Both the position numbers and the translations under genes were made by a program. Source: Oribacterium sp. P6A1 (GTDB lineage: Bacteria > Bacillota > Clostridia > Lachnospirales > Lachnospiraceae). Taken from it: a DNA stretch of 64,000 nt. A model generated the notes under the pieces. That model was not told the DNA's origin. It saw nothing but the letters and a program-made list of their open reading frames with translations, and searched no databases. Of the stretch, positions 27,927 through 36,466 are shown in pieces (position 1 is the first letter of the stretch; each line of letters starts with the position of its first letter). Where the stretch lies: the NCBI RefSeq assembly GCF_000702885.1, contig NZ_JNKO01000005.1, forward strand, positions 124,001 to 188,000. Direction: 5' to 3'.

Positions 27927-28730
27927 TTAATTTCCTTCGAAAAAATCAGCCAGTCTCTTTCTGTAGTCAGGAGCCGTGTCAAAAGCAGCATGACCGTATC
28001 CCGTATACGTGTAGAATACAAAATCGGGTCTCGATTTAAAATGCTCAGCAATTTTTTCCCCGGCATCTTCTCCGAGTACCATATCATCACCGGCACTGAG
28101 CACCATAACCGGACACTTTATATTTTCCAGTTCACCGGTAAAATCGAATCCCCTGATGGCTTTTGCAAGTATCACAAACTTCTCAAGCTCCTCATCTGTA
28201 ACCGTTCCTGATACATTAGTAAAATAGTCCGAAAGATTTTCATATACGTTTACAGGATATATATTTTTTCCAAACTCATGATAAAGTTTCTGTCTTTCCT
28301 TTGCTTCTGCCAGCTCTATCCATTTATCTATCACCATACACTTATCAGGATGAACCTGACAGGAAGTGGAACCCAGCACAAGCTTTTTAACAAGCTCCGG
28401 ATACCTCGCAGCTATCACCATGGCAATCATTCCACCCTGGGACGCGCCAAAAAGATACACATCCTTTAAACCCAGTTCCTTCATGGCAGCAGCGGTATCC
28501 GATGCCATATCAAATATTGAATATGAATCGGGAACCTGCTTTCTTCTGTCAAATAAGTAAACGTCATAATCATCATTCATGGATTCAAATCCGGCTTCCA
28601 ACGCACTGCTTAATCCCATAACACTCTGGACACTAAGTCCCGGAATCATAACAAAAGTTTTATCTCCTCTTCCGAATCTGCAATATTCCATTTCAAATTC
28701 AACGGTTTTTACAATACCTGTATACGCCAT
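27927..28730 (-). CDS. Alpha/beta hydrolase
   Basis: 267 residues with a complete hydrolase fold. GASQGG supplies the nucleophile Ser (about residue 115). A SAGDDMVLGE segment near 215 gives the Asp, and GYGHAAFD near 248 gives the His. The family includes esterases, lipases and haloperoxidase-like enzymes, so the substrate is open. No signal peptide. AAGGAG precedes the ATG. It directly follows the GNAT gene (16 bases) and so joins the run of lipid-type genes upstream. Confidence 0.88.
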   Translation of the reverse strand: MAYTGIVKTVEFEMEYCRFGRGDKTFVMIPGLSVQSVMGLSSALEAGFESMNDDYDVYLFDRRKQVPDSYSIFDMASDTAAAMKELGLKDVYLFGASQGGMIAMVIAARYPELVKKLVLGSTSCQVHPDKCMVIDKWIELAEAKERQKLYHEFGKNIYPVNVYENLSDYFTNVSGTVTDEELEKFVILAKAIRGFDFTGELENIKCPVMVLSAGDDMVLGEDAGEKIAEHFKSRPDFVFYTYTGYGHAAFDTAPDYRKRLADFFEGN

Positions 28731-28746
28731 AAGTTCACTCCTTCTA

Positions 28747-29847
28747 TCATATATTTATATTATTCTTTCTCAAAAGCACATATTCCATACTCTCATCCAG
28801 AAGATCGTTATAATAAGCTCCGGTAACCTTGTTTTCAAGTATCAGTGCCTTTATAGGAACACGACCGTTACTGTACAGCTCTCTTCTGATAAGTTCTGCC
28901 ATAACACTTCCCAGTCCGAGATGTGACGGATCCACACCCATATAGAGATAGACCATTTCCTTCGGAGATTTTTTTATCCAAAGTATTTTCAATATCTTTA
29001 GAAGATTCATCCTTCCGGATAAATTATCATATAAATTCGGAACACTTATGGAAAACGCCACCAGCTTTTCGTCTTTGTAAATAAGTATCACATCTTTTCC
29101 TGACAGAATCAGTTTAAGATTGTGGAACAGAGCATAAAATGCTTTGTAACTGATCCTTTTATATCCGGGAAAGGATGAAAACAGCTCAATCAAAAGATCA
29201 TATATCTCCCGGATGGTTTTATCAAAGTTCCCGATATCAAGATTACGGAACTCATATCCCCTATTCATAAACTGTTCAACTCTTTCCACGTACTTTGGTT
29301 TTCCTTCTTTTTCACTTATCTTTTTAAGTCTGAAGGAATAGTATCTTTTCCATACAGAGAATCCGCACTGTTCCCAGAGTCCGGTATAGTAAGGTTTATT
29401 CCAGGGTTCCGATGTGTATGGTCTTACTTTTTTTGAATCATATAATTCCGGACTTTTAAATGCTTTAAATCTGTACCCGATCCATATAGATGAATCCACA
29501 GGCCCCACCATGGACTTTTTCTGTTTCTCCCACGCTGTTTCCTCAGCCTTTTTAATAAGAGTCCTGCAGGCTTCCATGTCTTCAATACATTCAAAAAACC
29601 CGAGATAGGCTGTTTCATCATCATTATAGAATGTAAGCAGCCCTCTTGCCACAGCTTCATCTTTTTCATCCACCACCAACAGCGGGACAACAGAAAAATC
29701 ACTGCTCAATGGATGTGTTCCATCAAGAATCATTTTCTCTGTTGAAAAATCCTGAGGACATATCTCTCCTTTGTACAATGCAGCAGGCAGTTTAAGAAAT
29801 TCTTTTTTTATTATTTCACTATTTCCGGATAAGCACTTAAATTCCAT
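28747..29847 (-). CDS. GNAT-family acyltransferase-like protein
   Basis: 366 residues. The N-terminal half resembles the YghO-type part of GNAT proteins, with a GPVDSSIWIGYRF segment near 115 and NKPYYTGLWEQCGF near 150. The C-terminal half is a GNAT acetyl-CoA site with a GVDPSHLGLGS turn near 303. Proteins of this type occur in sphingolipid and other lipid gene clusters in bacteria, though no enzyme activity is settled here. It starts 7 bases after the dikinase-like gene and is followed by an alpha/beta hydrolase. Its substrate may be an amine or hydroxyl on a lipid; that is an inference from context. Confidence 0.72.
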   Translation of the reverse strand: MEFKCLSGNSEIIKKEFLKLPAALYKGEICPQDFSTEKMILDGTHPLSSDFSVVPLLVVDEKDEAVARGLLTFYNDDETAYLGFFECIEDMEACRTLIKKAEETAWEKQKKSMVGPVDSSIWIGYRFKAFKSPELYDSKKVRPYTSEPWNKPYYTGLWEQCGFSVWKRYYSFRLKKISEKEGKPKYVERVEQFMNRGYEFRNLDIGNFDKTIREIYDLLIELFSSFPGYKRISYKAFYALFHNLKLILSGKDVILIYKDEKLVAFSISVPNLYDNLSGRMNLLKILKILWIKKSPKEMVYLYMGVDPSHLGLGSVMAELIRRELYSNGRVPIKALILENKVTGAYYNDLLDESMEYVLLRKNNINI

Positions 29848-29853
29848 AGATTT

Positions 29854-32313
29854 TTACATTATTAGTGTCACAGTTCCTTCATATGCGTCAAGCTCTACCA
29901 GGTCTCCTGTCCTCAGCACTCTTGCAGCGCCCTTTACATTGACAACGGAAGGCTTTCCAAGCTCTCTTGTGATGATGGCCGTATGACTGAGCATAGAGCC
30001 CTTTTCCGCAATTATCCCTAAAGCCGGCTTTATAAGAAACACCCAGCCCGGATCAGTCATACGGGTTACGATGATTTTTCCACTTGTATCTATACTCTGA
30101 TCAGCTTTTTCAATCAAAAGCACCTCACCCTTTACCTTACCGGGAGATGAGGGTATGCCTTTTAAAACCCGGGAGTTCCTGACAATATCAGAACATATAT
30201 TTGAAACAGGCTTATCTATAACCCTGTCTCCATAGACCAGTCTGCTGTATGCCGGAATTTTCTTAAAGCCATCATATCTTATTTTTCTCTCCTGAACGAG
30301 ATTCAGGAAGTTATTATTCTGATTTGTCTCTGAGAAATCCCGAAGTACTTCCGATTTATCGCACTGATGTGATTCCTGTATGCTTTTGTCACCGGTAAAA
30401 CAGTATTTCGAGACACTGCTTTTCTCATGACTTTTTGCAGCCTCTTCTCTCAGCTCCTCAAGAGTCAGATAGAAAACATCCCGGGTCTCTGAAATCTTTC
30501 CCTGTTTCTTCAGTATCTCACCTATTTTCAGCATAATGCTTCTCACCATACCAAAGATTCTGGTCCTGTTCATTCTGGATATTTCACGGTTTGCTATTCC
30601 AAGCTTTGCTCTTTTTACAAAAAGAGATCTGCTTTCTTCGACTTTATGCGGAGACTTATCAGGTATTTCGTCTGAAAGGTGTGTTCTTACATATTCATCC
30701 AAAAGCACAGGATCAGTTCTGTAGGTTTTTGTTTCAAGCTTCAGTTCTTCAAGACAGCGGTCACCATATTTTTGTATATAGTTTTGTCTCTCCTTAATAT
30801 ACTCAGAGGAAAATCCCCTTTCAGCATTTTTCTTTGACTGACCGGATTCAGTTCCACAGTTTACTGAATCCCCTTCGGCAGGAATACCGAAACAGTCCGG
30901 ATCCTGTTTTACAAGTTTTATCAGCCGGTTCAGGGCCTTTACCGGCCGCATACTCTCAAGTTCTTTAATATGGGATATCTCTTCAGGATGTCTTCTTCCT
31001 GCCAGATATGTATAGATAAAGGCATACATATCATTTACAAGGGTGATGTCCCAGAGAGGTATCAGTTCCTCTTCTATATCACTGTATATTTTTAGTAATT
31101 CTTTTATTCCTTCGCAGGAATCGCAAACTGGTCTGCTTGTTTTTTCTTCTGACCCGTCATTTATAGTATCAGCGTTTCCGGTACCCTGATCCTTTCCTGA
31201 ATCCGAATCCAACGGTCTGAAAAAATAATCCGGCTTAATATCACCATATCCTTCTATCCTTTCCATATATCCGGGATAAAGCTCTGAAAATCTGTCATTA
31301 AGTTTTTCCATTTCCTCAGGGGTTGTATGGAGGTATTTCAAAAAAGAAAAGAGAACATGTCCCTTTTCAAAAAATCCCGTGTGAAAATCAACATATACAT
31401 CCTTATTGCCGACCCCCAGCATTTCCTGCCAGACAGAAATGATTTTATCTGAAAAAGGAAGGATGGAGAGGACGTTATACCAGTTTGTGATGTCATAGTA
31501 CACACGTCCGTTTGCTTCCCTCACCATATCTTGAAATACCGGCTCCATCTTTTTAACAAGCAGCTCATTACCTGTAAGGCGCCTTACCATAGCTCTGAAG
31601 ATATCTGTGTATATTTCTTTTACAAAGCTCTGTGTCAGCGGCAGAGATATTCCCGGATAACTCTCCACGATATTACTGTTATCAAGGACTATCTTTCTGC
31701 TATAAGAAAGAGTTGTGATGGGACGGGCCTGGAGGACGTAGACCTCAGCATCCTTTACTGCAAACTCTATATCCATGTCTTTTTGAAATATCTCTTTTAT
31801 TCGCTTCCCCGTATCAACAAGAAGCTTTATGACTTCCTTCCCTGCAAGAACAGCATTCTCCTGCTGCTCATAATAAAAAAGATCATCATCAAGATTGTAA
31901 TAGTATGCAGTGGTGTCACATCTGTCCTCCACCACATTTTCGCCCAGACCTTTTCCTATCACCACCACTGATTCGTTAAGAATCCCCATGGGATTTGCGG
32001 TAAACAGCACACCGGAATAATCAGCCTCAACCATTTCCTGAATTATGACCTTCATATGAGATCCGGATTGTTTTCCGCTTTCGATAACTCTTTTTACAGC
32101 TGCGGAAATATCCGGTTTATTTACATTAAGTTCAGAAAGAAACTGTCCCGCATAGGACATTTCATCTCCATCCTCAAGGTCTGACGAGGAACGGACAGCA
32201 TATTTTTTATTGGGAAGTTCCTGTATGATTTTGTCATCCGTACTTTCCACGACGATAAATTCCGGAACCGGAAAACCATATTCTTTTAATATCCTGAGAT
32301 TTTCTGCTTTCAT
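29854..32313 (-). CDS. PEP-synthase-type dikinase with rifampin-phosphotransferase-like architecture
   Basis: 819 residues. N-terminal ATP-grasp domain (about 1-205) with the YAVRSSSDLEDG motif near residue 39. A long central region (about 215-735) resembles no catalytic PEP barrel, and a C-terminal swivelling phosphohistidine domain has His777 in a SMLSHTAIITRE motif. The C-terminal PEP/pyruvate TIM barrel of PEP synthase is absent. This order and size match rifampin phosphotransferase (about 825 residues), where the His domain moves phosphate from ATP to a small molecule held by the central domain. Here the centre is divergent and low in similarity, so the acceptor is unknown. It lies among lipid-type genes, which suggests a lipid or isoprenoid alcohol. 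Confidence 0.8.
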   Translation of the reverse strand: MKAENLRILKEYGFPVPEFIVVESTDDKIIQELPNKKYAVRSSSDLEDGDEMSYAGQFLSELNVNKPDISAAVKRVIESGKQSGSHMKVIIQEMVEADYSGVLFTANPMGILNESVVVIGKGLGENVVEDRCDTTAYYYNLDDDLFYYEQQENAVLAGKEVIKLLVDTGKRIKEIFQKDMDIEFAVKDAEVYVLQARPITTLSYSRKIVLDNSNIVESYPGISLPLTQSFVKEIYTDIFRAMVRRLTGNELLVKKMEPVFQDMVREANGRVYYDITNWYNVLSILPFSDKIISVWQEMLGVGNKDVYVDFHTGFFEKGHVLFSFLKYLHTTPEEMEKLNDRFSELYPGYMERIEGYGDIKPDYFFRPLDSDSGKDQGTGNADTINDGSEEKTSRPVCDSCEGIKELLKIYSDIEEELIPLWDITLVNDMYAFIYTYLAGRRHPEEISHIKELESMRPVKALNRLIKLVKQDPDCFGIPAEGDSVNCGTESGQSKKNAERGFSSEYIKERQNYIQKYGDRCLEELKLETKTYRTDPVLLDEYVRTHLSDEIPDKSPHKVEESRSLFVKRAKLGIANREISRMNRTRIFGMVRSIMLKIGEILKKQGKISETRDVFYLTLEELREEAAKSHEKSSVSKYCFTGDKSIQESHQCDKSEVLRDFSETNQNNNFLNLVQERKIRYDGFKKIPAYSRLVYGDRVIDKPVSNICSDIVRNSRVLKGIPSSPGKVKGEVLLIEKADQSIDTSGKIIVTRMTDPGWVFLIKPALGIIAEKGSMLSHTAIITRELGKPSVVNVKGAARVLRTGDLVELDAYEGTVTLIM

Positions 32314-32410
32314 AACACTTCCTGAAAACTGATGTCTGACTGCTCCCCGCCTTATAAGCTAACCCGGCTTAAACTCATCCCTGGCTGCGGCGATGTTTTT
32401 GACATTCACA

Positions 32411-33328
32411 TCAAAGTATTTTTCCAAATATGAGATACAGTACCACTGTAAGTATCATGGTACTTTCCTGAAGATATGTGTATCTCTCTACCTTTGTAAC
32501 GATCCTGTATTTCAGAGGGTCTTTCTTATACTCCAGGAATTTAAAACTCATCCAGAGCACAAGTATGAAAAGTACCAGAACAGATAACTTATTCAGATTC
32601 CATACAAGTATAAAATTTGTGATAATGTCTATCCATGTAACTATAAATACAAAATCCACAGACTGCTTATATCCGAAAAGCTTTGAATATGTCACATACT
32701 CTGTCTCCTCCTGAGGCGCCCTGATCTTTCTTGATACCTCCCAGATAAGGGCCGGAAAATACAGGGTAAAGCAGGCAAGAACATTCATGAGATCCACAGG
32801 TCTCACATTATACTTGATGACAGTAAATGAAATGATGTAAATGTTCATCAGTATCTGAACCGGATTATGTGTCACCAGTGCAAGAGGCAGTGATTTTGCT
32901 ATCTTATGCTTCTGAAAAAACCATACCGCCATGAGGGATCCGTAGGTATAAAGAATAAGACAGAATATGAAATTCGGCATATACAGATAGTTTATGACAA
33001 GCGTAAATGCTATAAGGAGGCTCACAAAAACCGCCAGATCCTTCTTATGCACTCTTCCGGAAGGCAGGGGTCTCGCAGCGAACAGACGGCAGTCCAGTTC
33101 ATAGTCCTTGAAATCATCTGCGATCCTAAGCCAGAAAAGGAAGCTGAATACGGTAAAACCTGCGATGATCTCCTGGATACCGAGACTGAATGAAGTTATC
33201 CCGTGATTAAGTAAAATGATAAAATAGATTTCCGCCGCAACGATATATCCGAGAGCAAGCCTCGGAAGTATCGGATACATCTCTTTTTGATAAATATTAA
33301 GTCTTTTAATTGCATTTAACATTTCCAT
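32411..33328 (-). CDS. UbiA-superfamily prenyltransferase-like membrane protein
   Basis: 305 residues with about eight helices. The first aspartate-rich motif is present: Asp71, Asp72, Asp75 and Asp79, followed by ARPLPSGRV, as in UbiA enzymes that bind prenyl diphosphate through magnesium. The second usual motif is weak; in its place is WEVSRKIRAPQEET, charged but without the normal DxxxD pattern. It may transfer a prenyl chain to a polar acceptor (compare DGGGP synthase and menaquinone UbiA enzymes). It lies between CarS-like and dikinase-like genes on the same strand, with gaps of about 90-100 bases. Confidence 0.75.
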   Translation of the reverse strand: MEMLNAIKRLNIYQKEMYPILPRLALGYIVAAEIYFIILLNHGITSFSLGIQEIIAGFTVFSFLFWLRIADDFKDYELDCRLFAARPLPSGRVHKKDLAVFVSLLIAFTLVINYLYMPNFIFCLILYTYGSLMAVWFFQKHKIAKSLPLALVTHNPVQILMNIYIISFTVIKYNVRPVDLMNVLACFTLYFPALIWEVSRKIRAPQEETEYVTYSKLFGYKQSVDFVFIVTWIDIITNFILVWNLNKLSVLVLFILVLWMSFKFLEYKKDPLKYRIVTKVERYTYLQESTMILTVVLYLIFGKIL

Positions 33329-33420
33329 ACTCTCTATCCTTTTATTATTTCAAATTAAAGGAAATTCTCTATTTTTTTAAAATAAAAAAAATTACGCAAT
33401 GCCGAAAAATGACACTATGC

Positions 33421-33993
33421 TCAAAGATTCCTTCTGATCTTGAGCTTATATAATGTCAGGTTAACTGCTATATGGGTAAATCCTCCAACAAGGATATAAC
33501 AGAAATATTTCCATACAGGAATCCCGGCAGTCACAAAAAGAATAAGCATCACACCAAAGAGGCTGTCTATCTGATCTATGACGAAAAACAGCTTATTCTC
33601 AGTCTTCCCGGGTTCTATATCTATACGCCTTTTCACAAAACTGTTTGGAAGCTCGAACAGCATATAGCTGAGGCCAAAATATGCGCCGACAGAGGCATTG
33701 AACCAAATCTTATTCGGAAAGATGAGATAAAGTTCATTTTGTGATTCAAGCCCCGTTAACCTGCAAAAGGCCCCCCAGCAGATAGTTGTGATAATGCTGA
33801 TAACTATCATACTGAAGAAGCCTATATAAGTTTTATTATCACCGAATATCCTTCTTCCGTCGCTTAAGCAGCGGCCTCCATCTATAGGATATTTCAATTT
33901 TTTATAAAACGGAGTCTTAACAAATACCATGTTGAGAATTCCTGCAAGAATCACAGGCATCATGGTGATGTACATTCCGAGTATCATATTCAT
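33421..33993 (-). CDS. CDP-archaeol synthase-like (CarS/DUF46) membrane protein
   Basis: 190 residues with about five helices. Recognisable CarS-type pieces are the early GD.KT segment (GDNKTYIGF near 50), ELPNSFVKRRI near 115, and IDQIDSLFGV near 140. Archaeal CarS activates unsaturated archaetidic acid with CTP; bacterial relatives are generally cytidylyltransferase-like and mostly untested. The role here is inferred: activation of a phospholipid-like product of the neighbouring genes with CTP. The start has GAGG about 12 bases upstream. Confidence 0.75.
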   Translation of the reverse strand: MNMILGMYITMMPVILAGILNMVFVKTPFYKKLKYPIDGGRCLSDGRRIFGDNKTYIGFFSMIVISIITTICWGAFCRLTGLESQNELYLIFPNKIWFNASVGAYFGLSYMLFELPNSFVKRRIDIEPGKTENKLFFVIDQIDSLFGVMLILFVTAGIPVWKYFCYILVGGFTHIAVNLTLYKLKIRRNL

Positions 33994-34040
33994 CTTTTTT
34001 CTACCAACCTCTATTGAAAATCGGTTTTCCTCCTGTTAAA

Positions 34041-34448
34041 TCATCTGAGTGTCTGAACCAGGATCAGGATCTCCACAGTAAAATAACCGAAGCCCCAAAA
34101 CAGAACATTGGCAGCAGCTATGTCCTTTGCTACACCGATCTCGGGACGATTCTCTTTAGTGATAAAATCACAGAGATGTTCCAGGGCAGTATTGATGAGC
34201 TCAGCAGAAATAACTCCTGAAACGGTTATGGCATAAGCTATATAAAACGAGCTTTTAACACCGAGATAAATATTTAAAAAAAGGAAAAATAAAGCAATAA
34301 AAAGATAATATGCGAAGTTCTTTTCGGTTTTAAAGGCTTTTATCATACCCCGTGCAGCACAGATGATGCTGTCAGGAAAGGTTTTGTTTTTGAAATCAGC
34401 CTTTACCATGTTTTCGGAACCCACCCCAAGGTTCACACTTTTTGACAT
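34041..34448 (-). CDS. Diacylglycerol/undecaprenol kinase family protein
   Basis: 135 residues. The DagK-type layout is clear: a cytosolic N-terminal amphipathic part, then three helices, with an SAELINTALEHLCD motif carrying the metal-binding Glu residues and a KDIAAANVLFWG segment. Such enzymes phosphorylate diacylglycerol or undecaprenol. ATG 34448 with AGGGG upstream is chosen; an open frame extends 36 codons further but lacks sense. It heads the run of lipid-type genes leading to CarS-like, UbiA-like and dikinase-like genes. Confidence 0.88.
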   Translation of the reverse strand: MSKSVNLGVGSENMVKADFKNKTFPDSIICAARGMIKAFKTEKNFAYYLFIALFFLFLNIYLGVKSSFYIAYAITVSGVISAELINTALEHLCDFITKENRPEIGVAKDIAAANVLFWGFGYFTVEILILVQTLR

Positions 34449-34576
34449 AATTATACCCCTACGTTTTTTTATTACATAGTAAGTGTCCCCGGCGCCAATG
34501 TCTGAAGAAAACCTTTGCACTGACCTGTTACATTTTCTTAACCGTTTAGGAAACACATACTGATGTAGTCATTATC

Positions 34577-34882
34577 TCATACATAATCAAAGATGCTCTG
34601 AATTGCATCGGTGATATCAATAATTTCCGGCATATGAACTCGTCCAAGCTTTGAATACCCTCTGATATTCATATCTAATAATGACATCTTTTCACACTGA
34701 ACATATCCGGTGATTTCGTCTGTACTTATTCTGATGTGCAAAGCTCCAGGCTCTCCATTCTTATATATAGGACAACCAATAATCTCACCTGTCTGATTAA
34801 AAAAATCTTTGCTCACAACAAGCACCGGCATCTTGATTCTTTCAATATTAAGAATATCCCCCTGAGAAATCTCTTTCGTCAT
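34577..34882 (-). CDS. MazF/PemK-family mRNA-interferase toxin
   Basis: 101 residues. An N-terminal GDI/L pattern (QGDILNIERIKMPVLVVS) and a central GCPIYKNG segment fit the PemK/MazF fold. These toxins cut mRNA at short sequences when their antitoxin is lost. Its ATG lies in a TAATG overlap with the antitoxin stop, the usual arrangement of TA pairs; a TTG six bases earlier is possible. Cut site unknown. Confidence 0.82.
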   Translation of the reverse strand: MTKEISQGDILNIERIKMPVLVVSKDFFNQTGEIIGCPIYKNGEPGALHIRISTDEITGYVQCEKMSLLDMNIRGYSKLGRVHMPEIIDITDAIQSIFDYV

Positions 34883-35124
34883 TACCAAATCTCTCTTCCT
34901 ACGGGTTCGCCCCAGTCAAATTCCCCATCAAGGTCTAGTTTTCCTCCATATTCTGCTGCACGTTCCTCTAATGTTTTATGCCTAAAAGGCTTAAGCAACA
35001 TTATTACACCATTTGAAACTTTTACATCCAACATATCGTCAACCGCTATATCTGCCTCTTGCAGTACTTCTTTAGGAAGTCTTATACCTTGACTATTTCC
35101 CCATGTTTTTACCTGAGTCTGCAT
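34882..35124 (-). CDS. MazE/AbrB-type antitoxin
   Basis: 80 residues. Starts with the AbrB-type swapped-hairpin DNA-binding segment (VKTWGNSQGIRLPKEVL), then a Phe-rich acidic tail (DGEFDWG) that should wrap the toxin. AGGAGG sits right before ATG 35124; the longer open frame upstream is not needed. The antitoxin precedes the toxin, as is normal, and together they should repress their own promoter. Confidence 0.87.
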   Translation of the reverse strand: MQTQVKTWGNSQGIRLPKEVLQEADIAVDDMLDVKVSNGVIMLLKPFRHKTLEERAAEYGGKLDLDGEFDWGEPVGREIW

Positions 35125-35237
35125 AATAAGCTCCTCCTTTATGTATAAACATCGTATATCCAAATCAGGACACATGCAACCCTTTTTTGCCAACGGCATA
35201 AGTTTACTGTAGGAATTATAATTGCCCCGCTAATACA

Positions 35238-35654
35238 TTAATGCCCTTTACGTTTTTCCTTCTTCTTTTGCTGTTTCAGTTCAAACATCCTCTGTTTTTC
35301 GGCTTCGGCTCTTTCTTTTCTAATTTGTTGTTTTAGATTTTTCATTTCATCGTATTGAAGCTTAAGAGCCTGTTGCGATTTTGTTCCGATACCTACAGCA
35401 GAAATCTGCTTTCTTGCATTACGCTGCCGCCGTTTGGGATTATCTGCCGAAATCTTTTTCTTTAGCTCTACCCCGCTGCTGAAACGTAATTCATGATAAT
35501 GATATAGAATAAAGTTCAACACTTCATGATCTTTAGGTTCAGAACCAAAGGTAATCTTGCTTACCGAAAGCTTACCATCGAACTCCTTCTCAAATACTCC
35601 AACCCAAAATGGATCTTCAAAATATACCGTTAGTTTTCCGCTATCAGTCACCAT
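35238..35654 (-). CDS. yjdF: YjdF family RNA-binding protein (DUF2992)
   Basis: About 138 residues. The start TVYFEDPFWVGVFE and a basic, Gln/Lys-rich helical tail (from about 75) define the YjdF family. In Bacillus the gene lies behind the yjdF riboswitch, which responds to azaaromatic compounds. The start is unsure: ATG 35654 is chosen, a TTG at 35684 is also open. I see no recognisable yjdF RNA in the 110 bases upstream. Confidence 0.85.
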   Translation of the reverse strand: MVTDSGKLTVYFEDPFWVGVFEKEFDGKLSVSKITFGSEPKDHEVLNFILYHYHELRFSSGVELKKKISADNPKRRQRNARKQISAVGIGTKSQQALKLQYDEMKNLKQQIRKERAEAEKQRMFELKQQKKKEKRKGH

Positions 35655-35756
35655 ATGTTTGCCAATTCCCGTAATATACCCCAAATTAAGATCTTTAATT
35701 TAACCCTACGCATTTCAAAATATTATAAGTGACCATACTTTATCACAGCAAAAGAA

Positions 35757-35793
35757 AACAGACCTCAAATCGCACTGATTAAGGTCTGTTTTT
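35757..35793 (-). terminator. Terminator after truncated hydrolase gene
   Basis: AAACAGACCT and its complement around a 16-base loop. On the minus strand the right arm passes into TTTTCTTTTG. It starts a few bases after the stop of the hydrolase remnant. Confidence 0.75.
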
Positions 35794-35799
35794 CACTGA

Positions 35800-36006
35800 T
35801 TATTTTCCTCTGCATGATTGCATCCAATTATTCAAAAAGCTAATTTGCTCATCCGTATGAAACCAATGCTCTCCGCCCTCCATGACAGTAAGTGTTGTAT
35901 TAATCCTACTAGCAAATTTTGTTATATTATGAAAGTTTTCAATTTCATTTGCATTTCCACCCTTTCCATGAACGTAAATCATAAGGGATTTCTTATTTTC
36001 ATTCAT
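35800..36006 (-). pseudogene. Alpha/beta hydrolase remnant with internal in-frame deletion
   Basis: Only 68 residues, yet both ends of a hydrolase are present. The N-terminus has MIYVHGKGGNA, the start of the fold with its oxyanion loop. The C-terminus has MEGGEHWFHT plus a tail, which carries the catalytic His region of the same family. The middle, with the nucleophile Ser and the Asp, is missing; family members are about 200 residues, so some 130 residues are lost with the frame kept. It has a start in an ATGAATGA overlap with the DUF3795 gene and a terminator. It cannot be a working hydrolase; it is a deletion product, possibly still translated. Confidence 0.75.
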
Positions 36007-36358
36007 CTTCTGTATAATCCTCTCTTATACATGAAATATTGCTGCGTGCTTCCTCATTGTGTCCGATAATCGGTTCAAGCTTCTCACAGGAATTCATCTC
36101 ACTGCATTCGCCGCAGGAGGCATAGTGTTTTCCCATGGCACATTGTCTTATGGAACACATAAATTTACAATACGGAAATTTCACTCCCTCTATCCTGCAT
36201 CCCACACAATTGATCATCTCCGGTGTGATCTCGGCATGATTCATTTCTGACCATTCCTTGGCTACCTTTTTTCTTAGTTCATCATCATTATTCACTGTAG
36301 CAATATGAGCCTCGCAGGTTTCACAGTTCAATCCGCAGTAAGCGATATAGTCATTCAT
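35999..36358 (-). CDS. DUF3795 Cys-rich protein
   Basis: 119 residues with about ten cysteines. The N-terminal CGLNCETCEA pattern and the later CVGCR and CGECSEM pairs match the DUF3795 family, small soluble proteins of anaerobes that probably bind zinc or an iron-sulphur cluster. ATG 36358 has AAAGGAG upstream. The 3' end overlaps the hydrolase remnant by 8 bases. Function not known. Confidence 0.85.
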   Translation of the reverse strand: MNDYIAYCGLNCETCEAHIATVNNDDELRKKVAKEWSEMNHAEITPEMINCVGCRIEGVKFPYCKFMCSIRQCAMGKHYASCGECSEMNSCEKLEPIIGHNEEARSNISCIREDYTEDE

Positions 36359-36420
36359 AGATTGTTCTCCTTTCTTAGACAAGTCAACTTTTCATTAGTG
36401 TTCAACTATACTGTAATGCA

Positions 36421-36466
36421 AAAAAACAGACCCAAAACTAGTATCACTGATTCAAGTCTGTTTTTT
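36421..36466 (-). terminator. Terminator after esterase gene
   Basis: AAAAAACAGAC and its complement with a 24-base loop directly at the esterase stop; on the minus strand it ends in a T-tract. Could also act in the other direction. Confidence 0.7.

Noticed and set aside
31531-31971. Plus-strand open frame of 146 codons in the dikinase gene
   Set aside because: Overlaps the ATP-grasp domain of a clear minus-strand gene; no support.
34449-34556. N-terminal extension of the DgkA-like gene
   Set aside because: The 36-codon extension lacks a ribosome site and family similarity; ATG 34448 has AGGGG.
35125-35199. N-terminal extension of the MazE-like antitoxin
   Set aside because: AGGAGG sits before ATG 35124 and the extension has no family match.
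35655-35800. yjdF-type riboswitch upstream of the YjdF gene
   Set aside because: No recognisable structure in the short leader; the nearby hairpin is the terminator of the upstream gene.
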